Positions 1 to 5,892 of a DNA stretch of 11,093 nucleotides are shown in pieces (position 1 is the first letter of the stretch; every line of letters begins with the position of its first letter). Under the pieces are notes generated by a model. It was given only the letters and a program-made list of their open reading frames with translations. It was not told the DNA's origin and ran no database searches. This stretch comes from an uncultured Bacilli bacterium. GTDB lineage: Bacteria > Bacillota_I > Bacilli_A > RF39 > UBA660. The translations under genes were made by a program, and so were the position numbers. Location: contig CANQAO010000030.1 of the NCBI GenBank assembly GCA_947589375.1, positions 1-11,093 of the forward strand. The letters are read 5' to 3'.

Positions 1-207
1 GATTTTGTTTATGGATATTTTGCGAAAGATGATGACACTTTTGTTCACGATATTGATGTTGAATATGCCAAAGAAGAGGGCATGAAAGAGGGAGCTTCGA
101 AACGAAACATTGAAATAGCTAAAAATATGCTTGAGTTAAATTCTGATATAAAGTTTATATCACAAGCTACGGGTCTTAATGAAGAAGAAATTGAAAACTT
201 GAAATAA
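1..207 (+). CDS. C-terminal end of a probable Rpn/PD-(D/E)XK nuclease-family (transposase-like) protein, partial
   Basis: The reading frame is open from the first base to a TAA at 205-207, giving the last 68 residues of a protein whose start lies outside the window. The visible part has an acidic stretch, then a Glu/Lys/Gly segment (EEGMKEGASKR), then a helix of the type IAKNMLELNSDI followed by ISQATGLNEEEIENL. This tail, an E-G-x-x-x-G segment followed by 'AKNML...I..IS..TGLS.EEIE.L', is typical of the Rpn family of recombination-promoting nucleases, often annotated as 'PD-(D/E)XK nuclease family transposase'. The nuclease core would lie upstream, so catalytic residues cannot be checked. 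Only the C-terminal pattern supports the call. A terminator hairpin formed by the last codons isolates it from gpsB. Confidence 0.6.
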   Translation, partial: DFVYGYFAKDDDTFVHDIDVEYAKEEGMKEGASKRNIEIAKNMLELNSDIKFISQATGLNEEEIENLK

Positions 208-220
208 AGTTTTCTTTTTT
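193..220 (+). terminator. Rho-independent terminator of the partial nuclease-family gene
   Basis: A perfect 8-bp stem, GAAAACTT (193-200) with AAGTTTTC (207-214), has a 6-base loop holding most of the stop codon and is followed by six T (215-220). The 5' arm is inside the coding sequence. The stem is AT-rich but uninterrupted and the U tract is good. Confidence 0.8.
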
Positions 221-292
221 ATATAATTTTTTTGATTTTTTCTAAGTAAAAAAGCATCGGGAATTTAAAAAAATTCGTTAAGTTTCTTTCTA

Positions 293-321
293 TTGACAAA
301 CAGGCATTTTTCCTTTAAAAT
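293..321 (+). promoter_or_regulatory. Sigma-A type promoter of gpsB (and probably rnpB-rodZ-pgsA)
   Basis: TTGACA at 293-298 and TAAAAT at 316-321 are separated by 17 bp. Transcription would start near 328, just ahead of the ribosome site AAAGAGGGG (about 333-341). No convincing promoter was found between gpsB and pgsA, so this one may serve all four genes. Confidence 0.8.
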
Positions 322-348
322 GTAATATAAAGAAAGAGGGGATACCCA

Positions 349-672
349 GTGTATCAAGAAAGAATAATTCTAACTCCAAAAGAGATTTTAGAAAAAGAAT
401 TTAAAATCGATACTCGTGGTTATAGACCGCAAGAAGTGGACAAATTTTTAGATACTGTCATCAGTGATTATGAAGAGATGTTTGCTCTTATGCGTGAATA
501 TGAAAGAGATAAAAAAGAGTTAATCGATGAAAATATGCGCCTAAAACAAGAAGTTAGAAATTTACGTACAAAATTAGAAGTGGCTGCTGAAACTAGTGGC
601 AATGGTGCCAGCAACGTGGATATTTTAAGAAGATTATCTAATTTAGAAAAAATCATATATGGAGATAAATAG
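349..672 (+). CDS. gpsB: Cell-division and cell-wall coordination protein GpsB (DivIVA family)
   Basis: The 107-residue product matches GpsB along its length. The N-terminal DivIVA-type lipid-binding/coiled-coil domain (about residues 8-75) carries LEKEFK, RGYRPQEVDKFLD and DYEEM. A variable, Gly/Asn-rich linker follows (about 80-89), then the C-terminal multimerisation segment DILRRLSNLEKIIYG (91-105), close to DILKRLSNLEK of Bacillus GpsB. GpsB is a cytosolic, membrane-associated adaptor that shuttles between septum and side wall and docks penicillin-binding proteins. The start is a GTG at 349, chosen because AAAGAGGGG lies about 7 bases upstream and translation from there gives the conserved N-terminus. 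In Bacillus, rnpB also follows gpsB. Here the stop codon TAG (670-672) lies inside the predicted P1 helix of that RNA. Confidence 0.95.
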   Translation: MYQERIILTPKEILEKEFKIDTRGYRPQEVDKFLDTVISDYEEMFALMREYERDKKELIDENMRLKQEVRNLRTKLEVAAETSGNGASNVDILRRLSNLEKIIYGDK

Positions 673-1020
673 TATTTTGACAAACGCTGCATTCTTAGTA
701 ATGTAGAGGAAAGTCCATACTTGCACAACCTGTGATGGTTGTAGTGATTGTGCATAGGGAAAAAATAACCTATGGCAGATTTAATCTGACGACGTTTGAT
801 GACCTAAGGCTTAGCTATGGTCTAGAACATAAAGTGCCGCAGTGACGAATCTTTTAGAAATAAAAGAGTGAAACGTGGTAAACTCCGCAAGCAAGAAACC
901 CAAATTATGGTAGGGGAACCTAATAAAAGAGAAAAGAATCTTTTATGGGACTGGGAAACCAGTAGATAGATGTTTGTCGCCTAGTGATAGGTACAGAATA
1001 TGGCTTATAAAATATTATTT
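667..1020 (+). ncRNA. rnpB: RNase P RNA component (Bacillota type)
   Basis: This is the catalytic RNA that matures tRNA 5' ends, working with the RnpA protein. Conserved blocks are visible in order: GTAGAGGAAAGTCCAT (703-718, P4/CR-I), AAAGTGCCGCAGTGACGAA (831-849), GAAACGTGGTAAACTCC (870-886), GCAAGAAACCCAAATT (891-906) followed by TGGTAGGGGAA, AGTAGATAGATG (961-972), and ACAGAATATGGCTTATA (993-1009, CR-V). The ends were set by a 12-bp P1 helix pairing 667-678 with 1009-1020 (one G-T wobble), so the exact mature ends are estimates. The 5' strand of P1 overlaps the last codons of gpsB, and the rodZ ribosome site starts about 7 bases after the 3' strand. No terminator was seen behind it, so the RNA is probably released from a longer transcript or has a weak promoter inside gpsB. 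Confidence 0.95.
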
Positions 1021-1039
1021 TATATAAGGAAGGTAATAT

Positions 1040-1507
1040 ATGAAAGAAATAGGACAGCAGCTTAAATCTGCGCGTGAAAACATGGGCGTATCGATTGAAG
1101 AAGTAGCTGAAGATTTAAAAGTAAAACCTACGCAAGTCGAAAATATCGAAGCGGGTAATTCGAATGCTTTCGATGATGTTTTTAATTTGAAATATTTTAT
1201 CAGAGATTATGCTAAATATTTAGGACTTAATAAAGAGGATTTAGTCGATGAATTTAATGAATTTTTATTTGATTATACTTCTAGACTTTCATTAGAGGAT
1301 ATTAAGATGGCGACTAAAGAGAAAACTAAGAAAAATAATATTAAATCACCATATACAGCCGAAAAACATTCCAAAATTCCATGGATTCCTATTTTGGTAT
1401 ATGGACTAATAATTATTTTAATTGGTATCATTGTTTATTTTGTTTTAAATGTAAATATCGACGATGATAATTTTGAAGAAGGTACAGTCGTATCTGATAG
1501 TAAATAG
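1040..1507 (+). CDS. rodZ: RodZ-like membrane-anchored helix-turn-helix protein (YmfM family)
   Basis: The product is 155 residues. Residues 1-70 form a Cro/Xre-type helix-turn-helix domain of the RodZ class (IGQQLKSARENMGVSIEEVA, then LKVKPTQVENIEAG, then YFIRDYAKYLGL), which in RodZ binds MreB rather than DNA. A lysine-rich juxtamembrane linker (93-112) precedes one membrane helix (about 115-137), and only about 18 acidic residues would be outside the cell. The extracellular domain of long RodZ proteins is therefore missing, as in other short Bacillota versions. RodZ links the MreB cytoskeleton to elongation-type wall synthesis. ATG 1040 follows AGGAAGG at 1027-1033. The TAG stop overlaps the AGGAGG of pgsA, so the two genes are tightly joined, matching the ymfM-pgsA order of Bacillus. 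The family call is firm, but an MreB role is inferred from the family. Confidence 0.82.
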   Translation: MKEIGQQLKSARENMGVSIEEVAEDLKVKPTQVENIEAGNSNAFDDVFNLKYFIRDYAKYLGLNKEDLVDEFNEFLFDYTSRLSLEDIKMATKEKTKKNNIKSPYTAEKHSKIPWIPILVYGLIIILIGIIVYFVLNVNIDDDNFEEGTVVSDSK

Positions 1508-1515
1508 GAGGATTT

Positions 1516-2118
1516 ATGAACACACCCAATAAATTAACGATGTTTAGAATTTTTTTGACAATTGTTATTATTTGTATTTTACTTTTCCCATTCTCAGCAA
1601 TGGGCATTAATGTAACGCAGATCTTTATTAACGAAACCTTAGTTATTGATATTCGTTATCTTATCGCTGGCGTTTTATTTATAATCGCTTCACTTACAGA
1701 TTGTATTGATGGTTATATAGCTCGAAAATACGATATGATTACCGATTTTGGTAAAATGATGGATGCGATTGCGGATAAAGTTTTAGTCAATGCTGTACTT
1801 ATTATTTTATGCGCTCAAGGTTTTATTCATCCAATTATTCCTGTAGTTATTATTTTAAGAGATACGGTGGTAGATTCTATTAAAATGATTGCTGGTAGTA
1901 AAGGTAATGTGGTAGCTGCCAGTATGTTAGGAAAAGCTAAAACAGTTGTGATGATGATTGGCCTTTCACTTACTTTATTCTATAATTTACCATTTGAACT
2001 TTGGAATTTAAGAATTGCTGACTTTTTACTTATTTTAGCCGCAATCCTTTCCATTATTTCAGGAATTCAATATTATATGGTTAACAAAAAATTTATCTTT
2101 GAAGATGGCAAAATATAA
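1516..2118 (+). CDS. pgsA: CDP-diacylglycerol-glycerol-3-phosphate 3-phosphatidyltransferase
   Basis: PgsA is a membrane enzyme that transfers a phosphatidyl group from CDP-diacylglycerol to glycerol-3-phosphate, the committed step to phosphatidylglycerol. The 200-residue product starts MNTPNKLTMFRIF, as PgsA proteins do, and holds the complete CDP-alcohol phosphatidyltransferase signature D-x2-D-G-x2-A-R-x8-G-x3-D-x3-D: D62, D65, G66, A69, R70, G79, D83 and D87. Several hydrophobic helices surround it (for example about 9-28, 88-108 and 165-187). Length is normal for the family, though it has a somewhat long first loop (about residues 30-45). AGGAGG at 1506-1511 overlaps the stop of the rodZ-like gene, so translation is probably coupled. 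A terminator is built on the last codons, and the next gene has its own promoter. Confidence 0.93.
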   Translation: MNTPNKLTMFRIFLTIVIICILLFPFSAMGINVTQIFINETLVIDIRYLIAGVLFIIASLTDCIDGYIARKYDMITDFGKMMDAIADKVLVNAVLIILCAQGFIHPIIPVVIILRDTVVDSIKMIAGSKGNVVAASMLGKAKTVVMMIGLSLTLFYNLPFELWNLRIADFLLILAAILSIISGIQYYMVNKKFIFEDGKI

Positions 2119-2131
2119 GTCATCTTTTTTT
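2101..2131 (+). terminator. Rho-independent terminator of the gpsB-rnpB-rodZ-pgsA unit
   Basis: The stem GAAGATGGC (2101-2109) pairs with GTCATCTTT (2119-2127) with two G-T wobbles. A 9-base loop contains the TAA stop, and T runs from 2125 to 2131. The 5' arm is coding sequence of pgsA. Confidence 0.75.
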
Positions 2132-2175
2132 GTGCAGAATTTGACATAATTTGCAAAAAAAATAGGCAAAAACAC

Positions 2176-2206
2176 TTGACAAGCTATGGGGGGGGGGTGA
2201 TATAAT
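2176..2206 (+). promoter_or_regulatory. Promoter of the surface-protein gene with a poly-G spacer
   Basis: TTGACA at 2176-2181 and TATAAT at 2201-2206 are both perfect consensus boxes. TG at 2198-2199 gives an extended -10 (TGaTATAAT). The spacer is 19 bp, two more than optimal, and ten of its bases are an uninterrupted G run (2188-2197). Transcription would start near 2213 and leave a leader of about 70 bases, which is AT-rich (2221-2270). Confidence 0.8.
2188..2197 (+). repeat. Poly-G tract (G10) inside the promoter spacer
   Basis: Ten consecutive G lie between the -35 and -10 boxes. The tract is very unlikely by chance in DNA this poor in G+C. Loss or gain of G by slipped-strand replication would change the spacing directly: G8 would give the optimal 17 bp. 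Homopolymers of this length are also prone to sequencing error, so the count should be treated as provisional. Confidence 0.85.
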
Positions 2207-2270
2207 ATAGACAAGTATATAAAAAGGAAATATAGTGCTATTTTCTTAATGTATACTATATATTATATAA

Positions 2271-2286
2271 GGAGGAAGAAAAAATG
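2271..2286 (+). promoter_or_regulatory. Ribosome binding site and likely native ATG of the surface-protein gene (out of frame in this sequence)
   Basis: GGAGG at 2271-2275 lies 8 bases before the ATG at 2284-2286. From this ATG the frame reads M-K-K-K-N-V-R and meets TAG at 2326-2328 after 14 codons. The only ATG in frame with the long ORF (2297) is 21 bases from the ribosome site, which is too far. The 2284 ATG is therefore the likely evolved start. Confidence 0.75.
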
Positions 2287-2289
2287 AAG

Positions 2290-2297
2290 AAAAAAAA
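2290..2297 (+). repeat. Poly-A tract (A8) that shifts the reading frame of the surface-protein gene
   Basis: Eight A follow ATGAAG. With seven A the reading would be MKKKMLGFVAVLFASVV, a classic signal-peptide start continuous with the long ORF. With eight the frame is lost. The run is a candidate contingency repeat, a site of transcriptional slippage, or an error in the sequence. Confidence 0.75.
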
Positions 2298-3049
2298 TGT
2301 TAGGCTTTGTAGCAGTTTTATTTGCTAGCGTAGTATGTATTCCTAATGCATTAGCCCTTGGAACAGTCCAGGATATTACTAATCAAGATACTGTACATGG
2401 TAGTGAAAACAAACCTACGGTAACTATTAATCCAAGTGATAATACAAAAGTTGACAAAGTAACTATTACATATTCAAAGGTAAATGTAAAAGAACTTGGT
2501 GCTACATCTGATACTGGTGGAAACGGGACAAGACCTGCTGGATATGCTTGGGTAGGATTTAGCCTTACACCTGAAAAGGCTAATGAATCAGATAGATATC
2601 GAGTTACATATTATAACGATAAAGAAGGAAAAGAAGAAACTACTGGATGGGAAAAATTAGAAACTAACAATAAATATTATTCAGGTATTAACGCTGCTAG
2701 ATTAGAATATGCAACGAAAAAAGGAACACCTTTAACTTTTGTATATGAATTTAGTTACAATAATAGTGAACCTAAAACTGATCAAACTATTACAGTAATC
2801 ATTAATCCAGCTGATGTTACTTTATATGGAACTGATGATAATCAAGTAGAATGGAATGAAGCTAAATATGAAGAAGTAAAAGAAGCTGCTGAAGCTGCAA
2901 AAGCTAAACAAGAAGCTACTAAAGATGACAATGCTTTAGATAATGTTCCAAAAACGGGTTCAAGCCTTCCAATCGCACTAATTGGATTATTAGGCTTAGC
3001 TACTTTAACTGGAGCTTATTCATTACGATTAGCATACACTAGAAAATAG
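2297..3049 (+). CDS. Small sortase-anchored cell-wall surface protein (function unknown), start region frameshifted
   Basis: The long frame gives 250 residues. A hydrophobic signal core (LGFVAVLFASVV) ends in a plausible cleavage site, NALA, near residue 20. About 150 residues rich in Thr, Asn, Lys and Tyr follow, with beta-prone segments such as DKVTITYSKVNV and QTITVIINP. Next come a helical Ala/Glu/Lys stalk (about 184-212), the sortase motif VPKTG (217-221), a hydrophobic helix and the positive tail RLAYTRK. The protein is thus exported and probably linked covalently to peptidoglycan. I do not recognise the outer domain. The signal peptide in this frame lacks its positive n-region. Deleting one A from the A8 run restores MKKK in front, with a correctly spaced ribosome site, so the native gene probably starts at 2284. 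It has its own poly-G promoter and terminator, and sits between pgsA and recA where Bacilli often have cinA. Confidence 0.8.
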   Translation: MLGFVAVLFASVVCIPNALALGTVQDITNQDTVHGSENKPTVTINPSDNTKVDKVTITYSKVNVKELGATSDTGGNGTRPAGYAWVGFSLTPEKANESDRYRVTYYNDKEGKEETTGWEKLETNNKYYSGINAARLEYATKKGTPLTFVYEFSYNNSEPKTDQTITVIINPADVTLYGTDDNQVEWNEAKYEEVKEAAEAAKAKQEATKDDNALDNVPKTGSSLPIALIGLLGLATLTGAYSLRLAYTRK

Positions 3050-3060
3050 TATACTTAAGC

Positions 3061-3093
3061 AAAACTCTAAAGTAAAAATCTTTAGAGTTTTTT
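3061..3093 (+). terminator. Rho-independent terminator of the surface-protein gene
   Basis: AAAACTCTAAAG (3061-3072) pairs perfectly with CTTTAGAGTTTT (3080-3091) around a 7-base loop, ending in a six-T tract (3088-3093). Unlike the other terminators in the window, it stands clear of the stop codon. Confidence 0.9.
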
Positions 3094-3120
3094 GGTGCTC
3101 AAAGGCAAAAATGTAAATTT

Positions 3121-3134
3121 AAAACAAATGTTCG
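3121..3134 (+). promoter_or_regulatory. Possible LexA (SOS/DinR) operator upstream of recA
   Basis: AAAACAAATGTTCG matches the Bacillota LexA consensus CGAAC-N4-GTTCG at 8 of 10 defined positions: GTTCG is perfect, and the left half is AAAAC instead of CGAAC. It ends 9 bp before the -35 box of recA, where LexA sites of recA genes are often found. One half-site is degenerate, so this is only a candidate. Confidence 0.45.
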
Positions 3135-3143
3135 TAAAAAGTA

Positions 3144-3172
3144 TTGACATTCTATTTTTAATAAGTTACAAT
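3144..3172 (+). promoter_or_regulatory. Sigma-A type promoter of recA
   Basis: TTGACA at 3144-3149 and TACAAT at 3167-3172 are separated by 17 bp. The expected start is near 3179, about 30 bases before the recA ATG. Confidence 0.85.
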
Positions 3173-3209
3173 GGTATTGTAGGAATTAGAAAAATAAGGA
3201 GGAATTAAC

Positions 3210-4226
3210 ATGGCAAATAAAACAGCCGAAACAGATCAAAATTTAAAAAACGTTTTAGCCGATATCGAAAAACAATTTGGTAAAGGTTCAATTATGCGTT
3301 TAGGTGATGATGAAAAACGTGAAATTGACGTTATTCCAAGTGGTAGTATCGCTTTAGATATCGCTTTAGGAATTGGTGGATATCCTAAAGGTCGTATTAT
3401 TGAAATCTATGGACCTGAATCAAGTGGTAAAACAACATTTGCTCTGCACGCTATTGCTGAAGCCCAAAAATTAGGTGGTAAAGTAGCTTTTATCGATGCT
3501 GAAAATTCATTAGATCCCCAATATGCTGAAAGATTAGGTGTTAACATTAGTGACCTTTTACTTTCACAACCAGATAATGGTGAACAAGCTTTAGAAATTA
3601 CCGAAGCGTTAGTTCGCAGTGGTGCTATTAGTGTGATTGTTATCGATTCCGTAGCAGCTTTAGTTCCGCAAGCCGAAATCGAAGGCGAAATGGGTGATTC
3701 TCACGTCGGACTTCAAGCCAGACTCATGAGTCAAGCTTTAAGAAAACTCGCAGGAATCATCAATAAAACGGGAACGGTAGCTATCTTTATCAATCAGTTG
3801 CGTGAAAAAGTTGGGGTTATGTTTGGTAATCCTGAAGTAACTCCAGGTGGCCGTGCTTTAAAATTTTATTCATCAATTAGATTAGAAATTAGAAGAAGTG
3901 AACAGATAAAATTAGGCACGGACATTGTCGGTAATAAAACAAATGTTAAAGTAGTTAAAAATAAAATGGCTCCACCATTTAAAACTTGCGCAGTCGATAT
4001 TATGTATGGCACAGGTATTTCTACTGAAGGAGAACTAGTTGATTTAGGTGTTGAAGCGAATATTTTAGAAAAATCTGGAGCTTGGTATGCTTATAAAGGT
4101 GAAAAGATTGGTCAAGGTAAAGAAAATGTTAAAGAATATTTTGCTGCCAATCCTAAAATTAGAGATGAAATTTTAAAACAAGTTCGTGATTTTTATAATA
4201 TTAATAAACAACCAGATAAAAAATAA
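3210..4226 (+). CDS. recA: Recombinase RecA
   Basis: RecA forms ATP-dependent filaments on single-stranded DNA, carries out strand exchange and triggers LexA self-cleavage in the SOS response. The 338-residue product is full length. It has KQFGKGSIMRLGD near the N-terminus, Walker A GPESSGKT (68-75), the catalytic glutamate in DAENSLDP (E98), Walker B VIVIDSVAALVP (D146), DNA-binding loop L1 around EGEMGDSHVGLQAR (158-171) and L2 around NQLREKVGVMFGNPEVTPGG (195-214). The residues after the catalytic Glu are Asn-Ser, where most RecA proteins have His-Ala. The C-terminal tail is short and ends basic (QPDKK), without a strongly acidic tail. AAGGAGG at 3196-3202 sets the ATG start with a 7-base gap. 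It is a single-gene unit with its own promoter, possible SOS box and terminator. No cinA lies upstream. Confidence 0.98.
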   Translation: MANKTAETDQNLKNVLADIEKQFGKGSIMRLGDDEKREIDVIPSGSIALDIALGIGGYPKGRIIEIYGPESSGKTTFALHAIAEAQKLGGKVAFIDAENSLDPQYAERLGVNISDLLLSQPDNGEQALEITEALVRSGAISVIVIDSVAALVPQAEIEGEMGDSHVGLQARLMSQALRKLAGIINKTGTVAIFINQLREKVGVMFGNPEVTPGGRALKFYSSIRLEIRRSEQIKLGTDIVGNKTNVKVVKNKMAPPFKTCAVDIMYGTGISTEGELVDLGVEANILEKSGAWYAYKGEKIGQGKENVKEYFAANPKIRDEILKQVRDFYNINKQPDKK

Positions 4227-4247
4227 GTGACTAATCGGTCACTTTTT
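4225..4247 (+). terminator. Rho-independent terminator of recA
   Basis: AAGTGAC (4225-4231) pairs with GTCACTT (4238-4244) around a 6-base loop, followed by T to 4247. The stem begins inside the TAA stop codon (4224-4226). Confidence 0.8.
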
Positions 4248-4248
4248 C

Positions 4249-4277
4249 TTGACTTATTTTTCTCACACTTGTACAAT
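4249..4277 (+). promoter_or_regulatory. Sigma-A type promoter of rny
   Basis: TTGACT at 4249-4254 and TACAAT at 4272-4277 are separated by 17 bp. The -35 box follows the recA terminator T tract almost at once. The start would be near 4284, at the foot of the hairpin at 4285-4301. Confidence 0.8.
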
Positions 4278-4284
4278 AATAGTA

Positions 4285-4301
4285 AGTGATTAAAAATCAC
4301 T
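4285..4301 (+). repeat. Inverted repeat at the 5' end of the rny transcript
   Basis: AGTGATT (4285-4291) pairs with AATCACT (4295-4301), a perfect 7-bp stem with a 3-base loop or a 6-bp stem with a 5-base loop. It lies at the predicted transcription start, so it could act as a protective 5' RNA hairpin or as a DNA operator. No T tract follows, so it is not a terminator. It resembles the AAGTGAC/GTCACTT arms of the recA terminator. Confidence 0.6.
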
Positions 4302-4325
4302 ATATATAGATGTGGAGGTAATAAT

Positions 4326-5879
4326 ATGTCAAGTACTATTTTCTCCATTTTGCTAGTTATAATTGGACTTTTTGTAGGAATTATCTTAATGGTAATTTTA
4401 GGTTATATTAGAGGCTTTTCAGCTACAAGAAAGGCAAATTCATTAATCGAAAAAGCTAAAAAGGAAGCTGAAAAAGCTAAACGTGACAGCATCTTTGAGG
4501 CTAAAGAAGAAGCACATAAAATAAAAATCGAAACTGATAAGGAAATAAAAGAAAAGAAACAGGAAATTATCGATTCCGAAGCCCGTCTTTTAGCTCGTGA
4601 AGAAAGCATGGATCGAAGAGATCAAAATCTTCAGAATCGTGAACAGTTATTAGATGAAAAAGAAAATAATTTAAACCAAAAACAAAAAGATATTCAAAAC
4701 AAGCAAGTGGAGCTTGAACATGCTAAAGAAGAACAAATAAAAGAATTAGAAAAAATTTCTGGCTATTCTAAAAAAGAAGCCAAAGCCCAAATTATGAAAA
4801 ATGTTGAAGAAATGATGGACTTAGAAATTTCTTCATACATTAAAAATCGTGAAGCCGAAGCCAAATTAGAAGCTGATAAACAAGCTAAATCAATGATGGT
4901 TTCAGCTATGCAAAAATATGCTGCTGATGTCGCTAATGAACAAACTGTTACAGTCGCAACATTACCTAATGATGAAATGAAGGGACGTATTATCGGTAGA
5001 GAAGGAAGAAATATTCGTACTATTGAAGCTGTTACAGGAGTTGATTTAATTATCGATGATACTCCTGAAGCTATTGTTTTATCTAGTTTCGACCCTTACC
5101 GTAGGGAAATTGCTAAAGAAACCTTAGATGCCCTTATTAAAGATGGCCGCATTCATCCAGGCAGAATTGAAGAAGTATACGATAAAACAGTTAAAGAAAT
5201 GAAAAATAAAGTTATGGAATATGGTGAAAATGCCTTATTCGAACTTGGAATTACTAAAATGGATAACGATTTAATTGAAATTTTAGGTAAATTACATTTC
5301 CGAACTAGTTATGGACAAAATGCCTTAAAACATTCGCTAGAAGTGGCCCATATTGCTGGCTTATTAGCTTCAGAATTAGGGGAAAATGTCAATGTTGCTA
5401 AACGTGCCGGACTATTACATGATATTGGTAAAGCTATCGATCACGAAGTCGAAGGTAGCCATGTAGAAATCGGCGTTAAACTCGCACAAAAATATAATGA
5501 AAATGAAACCGTTATCAATGCGATTGCTTCGCATCATGGTGATACAGCGCCAACTAGTGTGATTTCCGTTCTAGTGGCGATAGCTGATGCTTTATCAGCC
5601 TCACGTCCAGGTGCTAGAAACGATTCGCTTGAAAACTATGTTCAAAGACTAACCGAACTTGAAAAAATCGGTAATGAAATTCCTGGAGTTGAAAAATCAT
5701 TTGCCGTACAAGCCGGAAGAGAATTACGCGTCATTGTTAAACCTGAAGATATTAGTGATACTGAAAGTGTTAAAGTAGCTAGAGAAGTTAAAAAACAAAT
5801 TGAAGACACTTTACAATATCCAGGAACAATTAAAGTTGTGGTTATTCGTGAAACAAGAGTAACTGAGGAAGCTAAATAG
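4326..5879 (+). CDS. rny: Ribonuclease Y, membrane-anchored endoribonuclease
   Basis: RNase Y starts mRNA decay and processing in Bacillota, cutting single-stranded AU-rich sites at the inner face of the membrane. The 517-residue product has the full family layout. An N-terminal membrane helix (about 5-27) is followed by a long charged coiled coil (about 33-200). The KH domain (about 207-275) has its GxxG loop as GREG (224-227) in RIIGREGRNIRTIE. The HD domain carries H336, the H365-D366 pair in LLHDIGKA, H403/H404 in SHHGD and D421 in IADALSASRPGAR. The C-terminal domain runs to the end. GGAGG at 4314-4318 supports the ATG. It follows recA, as in many Bacilli, but has its own promoter and terminator. 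The 5' hairpin of its mRNA could matter for autoregulation, which is inference. Confidence 0.97.
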   Translation: MSSTIFSILLVIIGLFVGIILMVILGYIRGFSATRKANSLIEKAKKEAEKAKRDSIFEAKEEAHKIKIETDKEIKEKKQEIIDSEARLLAREESMDRRDQNLQNREQLLDEKENNLNQKQKDIQNKQVELEHAKEEQIKELEKISGYSKKEAKAQIMKNVEEMMDLEISSYIKNREAEAKLEADKQAKSMMVSAMQKYAADVANEQTVTVATLPNDEMKGRIIGREGRNIRTIEAVTGVDLIIDDTPEAIVLSSFDPYRREIAKETLDALIKDGRIHPGRIEEVYDKTVKEMKNKVMEYGENALFELGITKMDNDLIEILGKLHFRTSYGQNALKHSLEVAHIAGLLASELGENVNVAKRAGLLHDIGKAIDHEVEGSHVEIGVKLAQKYNENETVINAIASHHGDTAPTSVISVLVAIADALSASRPGARNDSLENYVQRLTELEKIGNEIPGVEKSFAVQAGRELRVIVKPEDISDTESVKVAREVKKQIEDTLQYPGTIKVVVIRETRVTEEAK

Positions 5880-5892
5880 GCTTCTTTTTTTT
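5866..5892 (+). terminator. Rho-independent terminator of rny
   Basis: GGAAGC (5867-5872) pairs with GCTTCT (5880-5885, outer G-T), and A5866-T5886 extends the stem. The loop is TAAATAG, containing the TAG stop, and T runs from 5885 to 5892. On the minus strand there is no T tract after the hairpin, so it should not stop the convergent operon efficiently. Confidence 0.8.

Noticed and set aside
251..276. Inverted repeat GAATTT/AAATTC upstream of gpsB
   Set aside because: The stem is short and purely AT at its centre, with no T tract. The real terminator is at 193-220.
677..705. TTGACA with a -10-like AATGTA 17 bp downstream
   Set aside because: Both parts fall inside conserved RNase P RNA sequence (P1 and the GTAGAGG block), so a promoter there would make a truncated RNA.
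468..755. Minus-strand open frame opposite gpsB and rnpB
   Set aside because: It is a shadow frame antisense to a clear gene and a structural RNA, with no ribosome site or recognisable protein. The same holds for the minus-strand frames at 4403-4609, 7902-8147 and 8205-8423.
2141..2146. Additional TTGACA upstream of the surface-protein promoter
   Set aside because: No -10 box was found at a workable distance. The TTGACA at 2176 has a perfect TATAAT.
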